The position numbers were made by a program, and so were the translations under genes. From NCBI RefSeq assembly GCF_037975245.1, contig NC_092566.1, positions 10,753,501 through 10,817,500 on the forward strand: DNA of 64,000 bases, given 5' to 3'. Shown piece by piece: positions 36,922-50,392 of the stretch. This DNA is from Apostichopus japonicus. Taxonomy: Eukaryota > Echinodermata > Holothuroidea > Aspidochirotida > Stichopodidae. The notes under the pieces are model-generated. The model worked only from the letters and a program-made list of their open reading frames with translations, searched no databases and had not been told where the DNA came from. The stretch's first letter is position 1; every line of letters begins with the position of its first letter.

Positions 36922-37440
36922 AATAATAATAATTTATTTTGTAAAGCGTAAAATCCACAAAAGTGCTCTAAAACGCTATGTAACAGCAAATAAAGAAATA
37001 TAAAAATAAGACACAAAATATGTAGTAAAAAATGCAGAATTAAATACAATATAAATGAGTATGAAAAATAAAAAAAACATGCACGTTTGCGTACTGCACA
37101 TGAAAGAAATTTAAATATACAGTTTAAAAATTGCAGTAATGATGTCTAAAAAGGAAGGTTTTCAGCTTTGATTTAAAGGTCGTGAGAGTAGAAACAGTTT
37201 TGAGTTCAGCTGGCAGCTCATTCCAGAGGCGTGGCCCAGCCACGCAAAAAAAAAAGCTCTGTTCCCATACGGTAGCTGTTTGTCTTGGTGATCGGAACCT
37301 CCAGACGACTATATGACCAGCAGAACGTACAGGGCTCTTGTTGGCTGATAAAGACGGATCAGATCTTGCAGGTATGGAATTGCCATGCTGTTCTGGCACT
37401 TGAACACAAGAAGAAGGACTTTGAACCTAATCCACTGTGA
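36922..37440 (-). mobile_element. Truncated, frameshifted LINE fragment with (ATT)n tail
   Basis: On the minus strand one frame reads WIRFKVLLLVFKCQNSMA...YQPTRALY, and another frame continues with VAGPRLWNELPAELKTVSTL...FKSKLKTFLF. Both belong to the C-terminal block of LINE reverse transcriptases, now split by a frameshift and a stop. After the stop comes about 190 bp of AT-rich 3' UTR ending AGCGTTTTAGAGCAC...GCTTTACAAAATAAATT and ATTATT units (plus strand 36922-36937). The 5' end is truncated near 37440. It is a dead copy from a different subfamily than the copy at 6168-6755. Confidence 0.85.
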
Positions 37441-40400
37441 CGTATAACTTGAAGAAAACCACATAAACATGCACTTTCTAGTCCGTCAAATTGAAAAATG
37501 ATGGTATGTACAGACTCTCTGATATTTCGAAATCAACAGTCCATTCTACAAAATTGTATGATGAATAACTTCTGCCAAAAATCAATGTAAACATGAGCTG
37601 CGAAACATATGCAACCTCACAGGGTGCTATATACATATAGCATCTACAGTATAGCTTATAAGGTGGAGCAGGGATCTCAATACGTGGATTCCAAAATAGG
37701 CAACGTCACAATTTGGAAAGTTGTACACTAAGAGTTAATTTTGTTTTGTTTTAAAGAAACTTAAGAAAAAATACCTAAAAAATTATAAAAATTATATGAA
37801 ATGACAATGTTACTGAATATCATCATGTGTAGGGTAAATTAATTTGATCATCAATTTAATTAATAAAATAATTGCAATACATTTGATGCGAAATTATATT
37901 TTACAAATAAAACAATAGCGTAAAGCGTTGTCAATACAAGATAAACAATGTATCCCCATAGACCTCAATGTTATACAAAAAAACCCACATATTGTGTAAG
38001 AAACGTTTGTGAATCGTTTTAACAACGTTAATGCCTTGAGTTAGTTCCATACAAAACAACAACAACTATGTGCTTTGTCACATTGACCACAAAATCGGTG
38101 CAATTAACTAAATGGATCAAAATCTTGTTATTCAAAGTATAGGCTATAGAACGAGATAAACATATAGTGTGGAACAAACCTGTAGCCTAGGTTAGCCTAG
38201 GTTATACTACGTTTTGGCACTTTCTGCTTTAAATGTTACGGTCTTGCTGTCCATAGCAACAGTCTGCAGTACATACAACGCGCATTATTTACGTGACGGG
38301 AGCAGTCGCACTGCTATAACCATGCAGCGGGGTTCGAGGCATTCAAGAAACAGAAATATGCCATTTGACCAGCGATGAATACATCTTTGCTCACATAACG
38401 AAGTGGCAGTATATAACTGCTATCAATATATTAGCCTTTCCGGACATCCAAGCGCGTGTTAACGTTATTTTGATATGTGATGTTAACGCTAGGCCCATAT
38501 ATCATAGAAATGTTTACGTTACAAAATACTTCTAACCCCAGAGGTGACAGAAAGAGTGCATTCGTCATATTGATATCATCGAACTTTCGAAGGTGTATGA
38601 CCAGAAATAACGTTCGCATCCGCATGTTTTAGTTATGGCATAATATTGTACTTTTTTTTTTTTAATTTACGATATTTTGTTTGTAAGTTCAGTGGCATAA
38701 ATAAAATTTAGTTAGGCTAACATATATAGCAGTTAGGATTTCACATATCATGCACAATGATATCTTATAATATATGCCGTATTTGAATTTGGAATACCCT
38801 TGTCTGTTGACGCATGCGTTTTATGATGGAGTGATGCCATCGGATAGCGTCAACGGTTACATAAAGCAAATGCAATAATGTCAGATATGTATGTTGCGTA
38901 AGATTTCTCCGTGTAAGTACGAGTGAGAGTGTACGGCTTCCACGGACACTGTGTAATCCCGATATAGTCAGGTAGCTCTTAATTGAACATTTGTGAGTGG
39001 TACTCTGAGCGACGTCTTTTCCAACAGCATTTTTCATAAAACAGAGCTATATGTCTAATCCTGAACACGAACGAGAGAAAGAGTAGTCAAATAAATCTCC
39101 CTGCCTCTCCCTCCCCTCTCTCCTACTCTCCCCCACCCACCACTCCTCCCCCTCTCTGCTCTCCACTCCTTCCCCCTCTCCTGTTGATTAAGGAGAAAGC
39201 AATTTATTCTGCAGTATTTTTTCTCGCTTTAGTCACATTTATTTAGAAGTATATAATACAACAGAATTCCCCCCAAAGTTTGAACTGTGTCTCCCCCACC
39301 CCCCACCCACCCTGCCCGCACTTTTTCATGAAGTGCATTATCATGGGAATCTGATATCGACTATTTTAGAAAATTTAACCATTATGATAGCAACGAACAG
39401 CTCCTATAAGCACTTCCATCGTTTTTTTTCGTGTGTATAAAGCCTATGTTATGATCTGCCCGTATCTCTTTCGTATTTTATTACCACATACCTAGAAACA
39501 TGAATCTATTCTCATGTGTATCGTTCTCAATATGATCGAGAGCCCATACATATTTCAAATCGCTGAATTCGTCGAGAAACACCAGCGTATAACATTTTCA
39601 TAATCATAAAACGATCAGGAAGCTCGCGTATGGTAAGGCAGCACTGGTCAAAGGTCAACTTCAGCCTAGATGAACAAAAGAATATCATATGTTATTGTCG
39701 CTTTTATTAGTTCCCATCAGTATATTTCATCGACTAATATGGTACTCCCTTTTTTTAAATTAAGAAAGAATAATTTAATTTAATTTAATTTAATGAATAT
39801 CATATCTGTTTTGCGAAGATACTACTCAGTTGAAGATTTGAACATCACCCTGGTACTTTAACGGATTTCTTTACGCCTTACAGCGGCGTTCTAGTGTTTC
39901 AGCCTAGACTGTTAGGCAGACCTTGTTAGTCAAAGATTAGCCTCGCGGTATAATATGACTTGGCATCACGAAAAAAAAAGGAAAAAAAAAAGACCAAACA
40001 AAGACAAGGTATAGGCCATATTTTAATATTAGCGAGGACGAAATATTGCGTGCAGGTCGCGGCATATGGTATGAGTACAGGAAGCAATTGAAGGGATGGC
40101 ATGAAAATGATGTAGGCAAACAGTGTGGAAGGCGAAAGCTTCGCATTTTCGAAATGCAAGAATGAATTCCGCAAATAAAATTACCGCAGAAAAGCAAGTG
40201 AATTAGGTCGGTTATGAGCTATAGTCGTGTCAAGGAGAACGAATCAAATGAACGGAGCAAACCATCTATTAAAGTTTGTTTGCTGTACATATTCTATTGG
40301 AGTCCTACGAGAACAGATAATAAATGGAATATTGTTCCGGCTCGTCAAACAGACTGCGAATTTATCACTTGGCTATTAAACCGAAGAGGAGTAATAATAC

Positions 40401-42338
40401 CAAGGATACAGAAATGATAAAGACCGTAGACCAAAAAAAAAAATTAAAATGGAAATAATGATAAAGGTTAAAAGACTAATTCTTTGATTTGAAATTATAG
40501 ATTATGACAGGAATAGCGTAAAATATCAGCTTGTATCTGCCGTGTGGGGTTTTAAATTAAAAACGAGAATCAAAAAGAAAAGAAGTAAAGAGAAAGATGC
40601 GAAGGTTTTATCGGTTATTAAAAAAACCAGATTTGATTGTTGACTATACATTAACGAGTATATGTAGCGTTGTATGCGTGGAAGTAGGGTGAGAGGTTAG
40701 TATTTGGCGCATGGAAAAGTGAGACAAGTTTTGATTTTTGCGGTTTTGATGGGATCGGAAGGGAAAGAAGACGGGGTGGGGGGAGGGGGTGGGGGGAGGG
40801 GCGACTGGCAATAAACTTACGCATCTGGTATTCGTAAGAGCCGGACGCTTGATATGTTATTTTGCGGACGGCTTTCTTTTGCGTTGAAGGTTACCGACAG
40901 GTCGAAAAGGAACTTGGGAAGTTGAGGAGGTGCAGAAGGAGGAAGGGGCGAGGGGAGGGGAACTGAGGTGAGGAGGGGGGGGGTCACAAGATGGTGAAAA
41001 GTTCCGAACTATCATACAAGGGGCAGCATATAGCACCGTAATAAGAACTGATGGACTCGAATGACACGAGTTCAGGGTAAAAGTGTGGATTACTGTTGGG
41101 TCCATACGAGGCTAGACTTGGTAACTTTTTAGCTAAAATTTTACTACTTTATTTTCCCCAAATAAGTAGTAGCTTAATTTTCATATGTAGGAGCTCAGAT
41201 TGGAAAACTTTTTTTCGCATATGAATCTGTAGTTAGCGTCTGTATATTGAGAATATTAGTTTACAATTAATAAATCAGTGACGGTAATTCAAATTGAAAA
41301 GAAATCTTAAAAATTAAAAATATATAGTAAAACTCCTAAAACACACCCATCCTCTTCACCCACCGACCTGTGTCATAATCTCTGCCCCATGGCCTTGTGT
41401 CAACCCTTTCCCATACCTTTGACATTAAACCTCTGAAATTTGTTTAAAAAATATGGAAAAAAAAAGTAAAATTATACAGAAAATCAGTTTTCTTTTCTTT
41501 CATTAATTTATTTTGGTTTTATTTCAGTCCGAGTTACTAAAGTCTAAACATAGACACGGACATTTCGATAAGAAGCAAACTGTTGACATTTTACTGGAAG
41601 AATAGTATAGAAATAAATATAATTAACAGAAAGAGAGAGAGAGATAAATGTTTTTCTTTGTGCTTTAACAAATCTTCGATATTTAATTACAATTCTTGTA
41701 AAAGGACTGGAAAATAAATCCTCATTTAACCAAAATGTATGCGGTGTTTCAAAAACAAAAATCAACGAAATGCTATATACTGTATATACGATAATATATA
41801 AATCTCCACGTAAAGGTAAAAAAGGTTTGTAACTTTTTCATTTGAACATTCCATGCGGGTGAAAAACTGAGGCAGTGTTTTTAACTTTAGAATATATCTT
41901 TTCTATTCTGAAAATAAGGCATTACATATTTCATGTTGTTTCATCATATTTCGTAGTATTTCCTAATCGCATAGTACAACATATATAAGAAGTAATTTCC
42001 TTTCCCCCAAATCAGTTTCGTGCACACGATTTCAACGGTGGGGGAGGCCCCTCACCCCCCCCCCCTGGATATTCCCTCTTTTTCTGCTAAGTATTACGAC
42101 ATTGCAAGAAATCTGAAAAATCTATAGCTAAAAATTATCTCCATACACTAATAATAGCCGCTTATAATTATACAAAACTTTTTGCAATGCCACTAAACAT
42201 GTCGGCCCCAAAATGGAAAAAAAGTCGTACATATCGACAAACTCTTTTCGCGTTCCATACGCATATGTTGCCATAGTAGTACCGTACCATGCACGTGATA
42301 CTTATATATAGTTAACAGTATATATACATGGTAACAAG
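37441..42338. other. Non-coding, no gene recognised
   Basis: AT-rich sequence with C/T-rich (39100-39180, 39290-39320) and G-rich (40770-40805, 40940-40985) tracts. No splice-linked coding exons are found. A 90-codon minus-strand frame at 38765-39037 has no recognisable family. Confidence 0.5.
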
Positions 42339-42340
42339 AT

Positions 42341-42884
42341 ATGGTGACGTCAGCAAAAGTGATATTACTCTTATCGCGAACTCTCTGCCGTAGCTTTTTC
42401 TTATTTTTAGTCAACTTATGTGTTCATTATCGGTATATCACATAAAGTGTTATACAAGAACCGAGCTAGTATAATATGCGAAACTATGAATTAATAATTA
42501 GTCAAATTAATAATGTTATCATAACCGTGACAGATCACAACTTAAAAAATCCGTCAACCTTTACTGGCAATGTTTATATAGGTCTATTCTGCATACTGGC
42601 CTGCTATTGTGATGTCAGATATGGTGACGTCAGCGAAAGGTATATTACTCTTATCGCGAACTCTCTGCCGTAGCTTTTCCTTAATTTTACTCCACTAATG
42701 TGTACATTATCTGTATATCACATAAAGTGATACAAGAACTGAGCTAGTATTATATGCGAAACTATGAAATAATAATTAGTCAAATTAATAATGTTATCAT
42801 AACCGTGGCAGATCACAACTTGAAAAACCGTCAACCTTTACTGGCAATGTATATATAGGCCTATTCTGCATACTGGCCTGCTAT
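42341..42884. repeat. Tandem duplication of a 265-bp segment (offset 280 bp)
   Basis: The segments 42341-42606 and 42621-42884 are about 90% identical. Both begin ATGGTGACGTCAGC and continue through ATTACTCTTATCGCGAACTC to TACTGGCCTGCTAT. Differences are scattered substitutions and small indels. No gene is inside. Confidence 0.9.
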
Positions 42885-44567
42885 GAAAATAATGTACCGA
42901 TTAAATGGAAGTGTATGCGCTACATAATCACATTACAGACTTGCAACAACAACCAAAAAGAAAAAAAAAGTGATCATTACTCTTTGGCGATTAACTTTCG
43001 AAGGACGGAGACGTTCTACGTTGTCGACACAACTAATGCTCATTTAAGCTACATTTTGCATTAAAATAATATTTTACAGTCTTGTGGTTTTACCCTCGAC
43101 TGTTAAAATGTGAAGACCTAGTACATGAAGATATGAAACTGTTACATAAATTGACCGAAATCTTACCAGAAATGAGGAAAACTCGGCAAATATTTACAAA
43201 TGAAACATCATAAGAAGCCTACAGGAAATTTGTGGGACACAAAATTCGATGTATTCCATTACATGGTTCATAACTGTCTTAGTCACAATAAAACGTATCA
43301 ATTGGTTGTGAATATAACATGAGTTATAGTTATAACATAGAGGGACGCAATTGCGACTTCACATAAAATGCAGCATTAAAAGAAATGTGGATAGGCCTAT
43401 TTTAAAGTAGTACAGCACACACAGTACTGTACTTCACTGTGCTCTACTCTACTCTACTACACTGTACTGTACTGTACTGTACTACACTGTACTGTTACAC
43501 TGTACTGAACTGTCCATTACTGTGCAGTACTGTGCGTGCGATAATGATAAATATTTAAAGAAAGATCTTACAAGATTAATTACTGCAGGTCTGGAATTAC
43601 AAAATAAAGTGATATCTACTTACTGAAATTAAAAAATTTGATGAACCTATTTTCATACTCATGAAATGAACGCTACTACATATATATTGCACATTACAAA
43701 TATACCCTGTGTACCGTATAGTAACCGTGTAGTTTCTTTCTTCTATTGTTTTTTATTTGGAATGAATTACTGAATATCCATAATTTTCCCGACATATTGA
43801 TATATAACATTTACAAAACCGGTGATATTTAAATGAAGCGTCATAGTATCATTTCGCGGAACTGATACAAATGTAATTCGACAAGGCCGTGCTTCATAGC
43901 AACAAAGCAAAAGCGACTAGTTCTAAACCCAGTATCCTACCATCGGTGTGTATAAATTCAAAAATCCCTAATTTCTTTTTTAAGCAATCGTATTATGAGG
44001 TCATAATAAAAGTAAACATTGTATATTTAATGTTTATAAATACTGAGACCAATGTCAATAATAATTTGGCAAACAACTCTTTCAATAAAATAGGAAACAA
44101 AGTACTAAATAAAAAAATAAAAACGGTGTTAAAGAGTATTATAAGTAGAAGACCGTTACATAAAGAAAAATTGCATATGACGTGGAACAAAAGCTAATAT
44201 TTGTACAACCTTCTATATGCGTGATAGAAAGACTACCGATTAAAGCTGAATTCGTTTTATACTCAAAGATGAACCACTTTCACTTTCCAAGTTCCCATAT
44301 ACGCTGTTCACACCTGTTCCTCTTTGAGTATGGATATAACCCTCTCCTATCTCCTCTAGAGACAACGGTACAGTGGAGAATACCAGCCATCTAAACAAAA
44401 TGCAACATATATACGTTGGATCACAAGTTATATTCTATCCTCACCTCACTTCGATCACTAAAACTCAATAATATAATTCGATAATCAATTCTCTACTTAA
44501 AAAAAATGGAACACAAAACCCCCGAAAAACAGAAATATACAAAAATTAAAATAATCGGTTTATGTTA
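42885..44567. other. Non-coding, with a TACTG-rich microsatellite
   Basis: 43428-43530 is an imperfect ACTGT/ACTCT/ACTAC pentamer repeat. A 102-codon plus-strand frame at 43889-44197 is Asn/Lys/Ile-rich, as expected for chance AT-rich sequence. Confidence 0.5.
43428..43530. repeat. Imperfect pentanucleotide (TACTG)n repeat
   Basis: Runs of CTCTA, CTGTA and CTACA pentamers with CTGTA dominant. Confidence 0.85.
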
Positions 44568-44847
44568 GGGGCGGATTGGACTACCGAATTACAGGTTCAG
44601 GGGAAAGTACGCCGTTTCATCCGAAGGAGCCGCGAGATGGAGGTGCCAAAGACGTCCATTTCCTCTTGGTCGCGGAAGATACTAGAATCCTCTTAGGTGC
44701 CAAAATGGGCCTTTTGTTGATGGGGGAGGAGAAGGGGTGGCCCATGTATGTACCTTCGCGCGCGCCACTGATTATAAAATGATCTATAAGTGTGTAAGCT
44801 CAATAAGCATCACTGTTGACCCATCTAATTGAAAGGCTGATATGACG

Positions 44848-44958
44848 TCACACTGCCGTCACGAGATCTTTGGACTGATCACTGCAGTACGTCACTTCCT
44901 CTTTAATACTGCTATCTTCAATTTCTTCCTCTTTGGTTCTATGATCTTCATCAGTACT
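44848..44958 (-). CDS. aGPCR last exon: acidic tail with PDZ-like end
   Basis: The acceptor is TCCTTTTCGAACAG. 111 nt, phase 0, encodes 36 residues starting STDEDHRTKEEE and ending KDLVTAV, then TGA. The terminus T-A-V fits a class I PDZ ligand. It joins in frame to the donor GAG|GTAAAA at 45494-45495. The palindrome TGACGTCA spans the stop codon. The alternative is that the gene ends at 45427 without this exon. Confidence 0.6.
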   Translation of the reverse strand, partial: STDEDHRTKEEEIEDSSIKEEVTYCSDQSKDLVTAV

Positions 44959-47900
44959 CTGTTCGAAAAGGAGGAAAAATAATGGAAACATAATCCTTGA
45001 ACATTTTTAATAAAATCATCTTCTGAAAACCTTTTCTTAGATAGGGGGCAGTGAGCTTGCAACTAATCAGGATGGTATGACAGTGTTTAACCTGACGGAG
45101 TTGACCATGAGTCAATGACTACTTTTTATTTCCCTCCATTCATTGCCCCGATCTTTCACATTAATAGTCATCCTCATTCATGACATTGGAGGCCATTATT
45201 ATCTACAAATCTCCAAATACTATTGATGTTAGGTGTGAGGTTGAATGGGGGGACGTACATACATAGCAGTGGTCTAACATCCCCTGGCTGAACCAATTCC
45301 CCCGACTGTAGATGCCGAGATGGGGAGGGTCACACCCCCACCACATTTACCCCTGCAAACGGTAAACTTCACACGATTTAAGCGCAACGAGAATTATTTC
45401 ATAGTTTGTTTGGCGCTATATAAAACTTACGTATTATTATTATTATTACTAGCCAGTGATTTAAACCCACATTCTCTTTGTAAATAAAGTTTTACCTCAT
45501 CAAATGTCACATTCCCGCCTCTTCGTAATAACCTCATTTTATCGACGGAGCTCCTCAACACGTGTTCTCTCAGAGATTGATTCTTATTGGTCAGTGGGAT
45601 GTCTGATTCCTCCTCTGCGTGTTCACTATTCAATGAATTGCGCCGAGGTGTTTGTGATGCGCCCGAAGAGCCTCCTGATTGGTTGGAGAGTGTCCTACGC
45701 GTGGTCGGGCGTGGCACATATCTACGGTAAATGCTATATCGTGTGGTCCGTTGTAAACCACTAGTCTGTGTCATACCCATGCGGTAATCATTTATGGCTT
45801 CGGTGACTTCTCCATTGAGACAACAGAAAAATGTGAAGAAGAACGCGCCCTGAAAAAGATGAATATTCATGTAATGACGTAATGCATTGACATGTTGGTG
45901 ATGGAACACACAGCTGATTAATATATATATATTCTACTAAATTGGAAAATGACGTATTTGATGACAATGTTTATAATATTAAAGAAACGTTCTAACATTA
46001 ACTCTAAACGGAATTTCCATGCAGTTCTGTCGATACTCTGTGGTATACGATGAATATTTTGAGGAGTGCATTCAAGCAAGTTAACATTAACTAATCGGCA
46101 TTTTCACCCAAAGAGATATAAATTGGATTATTTAGCCGTTTAGAGCAACATGGAGGTAAATCGACGAAAGCAATGTGTTTTTTGGGGGGTCAAATTATGA
46201 ATTCTTGTTTTGTTTTTTTCGGAATAAAATCGTGCATGAATGTTATAATAATAAATATTAAAACTATACATGGTGACAGCGAGGCGTTTGTACAACGTTT
46301 TTGACTTCACCAAGAATAGCAGTTTCGTCAAGAATTTAATCCAAAATGTTTCATTTAATGGAAGAAGAAAAAGAAAATATCGAAAACTCCGTTCTCTCTT
46401 CTTTATTCCGAATCAGTGAAGACCAAACTCTTTAAAACATATAGGAATATGCAAATTTCTTGATATTTTGTAATGGACAATCTATTTTACCTGCAACATA
46501 TCAAACATAGCAAACAGAATCTGTGGTATAATGGACAGCATATCCACGGAGAACAGCGCGAAACTCCACGTGATCACAATAAGCATTATTTGAATCCAGC
46601 AACCCTTACAATGATTCCTACAAAACAAAAGAAGAAAAGTGAGAAACTTCAATTAGATTTTCAGATTTCGTCTAAGAGAGAATAATCACAATTAATAATC
46701 ATTAAACGTAATTCACCAACAATGTTTAAATCTCACGTGATCATGAGCCAATGCTCACGTGACATAGAATCAGTGATCATGTGACAGGAGATTCGATGTA
46801 CTCACGTGATGACTTTATTGGTCTTCTCATCTTTAAAGTAGGAACTCTCGGAGATGTCCTTCCCAGTATAAATTAGCACAAACACTGTAATCTGTCAAAA
46901 AATAAGAAAATCAAATTTAAAGAAAACGACTGACTGGGAAATTGTATAACAGCAAATAATTTTTTTTGTTTAGCAACTCCAGCTCAAACATATGTTACTT
47001 CTTTGAACAAAATATGGAAATGTGAAACATAGTCCATCATAAAATAACGACTGGCGTCATGTAAAGTCAAGCTGGCTGATATGGAAAATGAACATTACAA
47101 TTACGATCATTTCATTAAATGCACATACCACTTTACTATCAGAACGCTATGAAATTGACGTCTCATCCACACCTACCCCCCCCCCACCACCCACTAATTC
47201 TACAACCACTCTACCAAACTGCGCCTGGTTACGCCATCCTGCTACACTCTGCAAAAAGAACCACAAATTGTTGGATTTCTCAGCTATCGGAAAAGACATT
47301 TTTGAAACATCAAACTTTGATATATAGTGAGCCTGTCGTTTAGCCTAATGTTATGATACAGTGTGCAGTCTAATGGATATCCTATCGTATAAGTATATGC
47401 GTTTATCCTTTCGTATTCTTTTTTCATTTAATTTAACTAGAGTAGTGCGTCGTATATTCGTACAGTTTCAGAATTCGATTAATGTTTACTTACTCCCCAA
47501 ATCCCAGCAGCAGGTCCAATCATAAACCAAACAAAGCTGAAGTCCATGAAACATCTAGAACAGTGTGAAGCAAAAAGTCAGTTTTGAACATCATTATCGT
47601 TCAATTGTGAAATAATATCGGGAATCGTTGGTATGAATGGGGGTAAGGGAATTACAGGCAACTCACGCAAAATCAAGTTTCATCATAACTTGTCCACAAA
47701 TTTCGCACACTTTATTAATTTCTTTCTTTGTAATCAATCAAACGTTGGTCACTTTGAGGAGATGACGTATTGAATTAAATTCATAGTGATCCCGAATAAG
47801 GCACTTATGCTTAATTGTGCTGGACCTTTAAGCGTTATGTGTATGATTTTTTCTTTTACATTTGACTGATGTGTGAGGTGGGAGGAAGGGGTGGGCGGGG

Positions 47901-50103
47901 GGGGGGGCGTAGTGTGAGCATATGTTGTATAAATATATAAAATGTTGAAAATACATATATGACCCCCCCCCTCCTCCATGATATACTTATTAGAAAAAGG
48001 GTTGAATAATTAAAGTGATGAAAACATGATTGGCAAAACAAAAATCACACTTAAAAGTTATGGAGCAGATCTTTTTATGTCACGTGTTTGTCTTTTCTAT
48101 AAAGATAAGAGCTGTGTAAATGAAAACATTTCAAGAATGTTAACAATTGAGACAAGGATGTCATACTTACACATTTGATGAAAAATAATCGTTCCAATTG
48201 GTATTGGCTAAGACACCGACTAATATCCCAGGAGCAACTAATAGAAAGAAAATCATGAGAAAAAAACGGATGTGGGTATAACTGTATAACGAAGGAGACA
48301 TTCAAATATGTGTCTGCAATACTGCAATAAATTTTATAACCTTAGTCACCTCTAAATTGTGAATGTTCATATCTATATATATCCTATATTTAGCCTATAC
48401 TTAGCCTAATACATAATCTTTTTGATAGAGTCATGTCAATTGCTATAGAATCACACTGAATTCTGATGAGTCTCTTGCACAATGTGAATTTTGCAATTAT
48501 TTTGTCCTCGGTTCTGGCCAAAGGTCATCAATTCTTATCAAAAAGTAGAGAGAGTAATGAAAAATTAACAAGAATAATATGAAATATTCGTACACCACCC
48601 GATGACGTAGTATCTCAACATAGGTCTTTGTTGTTGGTGTTCGGAGTGAATGGAATTAGCGACTTCTACGTAGAGGTTAAAGGCCTCGTTACATATCCAT
48701 CCGAATGACGTCACAAAGAGGAAATGTATCAAGATGGTTATGATTTTACAAATCAACTGGAAAAAATAAAAATAAAAAAATGAAACAAATTCATGAATGA
48801 GGAAATAAAAAGAATTACAGATGAATACCATTAGGAATTAGATTAACTCAAGATGCCTTTTAGATTAACTTTGAACACGGTTTCTAGAGCTACATAGCTA
48901 GTTCAAAAAGGTCGTCAACATAGGACCAAATTTGAGTATATTTAAAGAACTTACTATAGTAACTATACTTAATCTTCTATCTTTCTAAATTAATACTAGA
49001 CACTGAGAAGTGTTAATGCAGACAATTCAATGTCTCAAAGGGCATTGTGGGTGGGTTTGCTGGAATCTGAGCGTTTCTGACCATTACTTGATTTTCTAAC
49101 ATGTTTGGTGGCACCTCACTTAAAAATGTCCACCATTTCGGAGTAAGCAACATAAACCGTATCTTTAACTACATAGTATTTGTTGCAGGTTGCCTTTTAT
49201 TTCTTGCAGGATGCAAGAAAATATAGACAGTGTACTTGTCTTATGTACAGTGGCGTAGGAAGGTACCTTTGAGTGGGGGGGGGGGGCTGAAGACTGATGG
49301 CCGACCTGGGGGAGGGGTCTAAGGGAATTTTTTTTGCATTTCCAGGTGGCCTCAGATGCAATTTGGTGCAATATAGCACACTTCAACACCCACTCCATTT
49401 TTTTAAAAAATTTGCATTTTCACCTGGCCTTAGATGCAATTTGGTGCTCCAAATGAGATTTTTTCTCATTTGGAAATGAAAAAGGGGTTTTCTGACTTGC
49501 GAAGCGGGGGGGGGGGCGGAATGATACTTCCGCCCCCCATATTTTTCACTGGGGGAGGGGGGGCTGGCGCCCCAGCCCCCCGGTTCCTATGCCCTTGCTT
49601 ATGTATATATTTCGTATAAAACTATAGTGTTTTGGTCAATTGCTTTGTAAAATCTTTTCTTTGCGATGTCCACAAGAGGCCTATACTTTCAGATACGTGC
49701 TGACAATGAATGCAAGCACGTGCTTTTGAAACCATCACATTGCGTATGATCTTCACTAGAAATGTACATGTGTCTATTAATGTTACAAATTTTAATCTTT
49801 TTATACATATTTTGAACTGATTTAAGAAATATTTGTGTCTAATTTATAGATTGAAATTGACTTTAGTAAGGTATAATAATCAAGAGGATGAGGTATGACA
49901 CTACTAAATGATAATTATGCTTTCATTCTGGTTATCGTACCGCATTTTCAATTCTTGGAGTCCCAATAAGGAATGTCAGCTGTAGTAAAATTTCTGATAC
50001 TGCGAGGTTCCTGTGTACAGCTACCGTATCAGTTACACACCTGCAGAAGAAGAAAAACATGCTGCTATTTTTTTATTACTATTTTGCAAATGACATGAAG
50101 TTA

Positions 50104-50187
<84 letters not shown>

Positions 50188-50351
50188 TATATATATATAT
50201 TATATACATATAATATATACATATATACATATATATATACATATTATACATATATATATATATACATATTATACATATACATATATATACATATTATATA
50301 TACATATTATATACACATAATATATACATATTATATACATATAATATATAC

Positions 50352-50392
<41 letters not shown>

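Noticed and set aside
38280-38345. GGGTTCGAGGC resembling a tRNA T-loop box
   Set aside because: No matching A-box or cloverleaf could be built; no tRNA gene was found anywhere in the window.
38765-39037. 90-codon minus-strand frame
   Set aside because: No domain, no acceptor/donor context that would make it an exon.
43889-44197. 102-codon Asn/Lys-rich frame
   Set aside because: Composition as expected from AT-rich non-coding DNA.
44568-44770. Possible further hAT-like element (TAGGGGCGG...CGCCACTG)
   Set aside because: Ends match poorly and flanking octamers do not agree.
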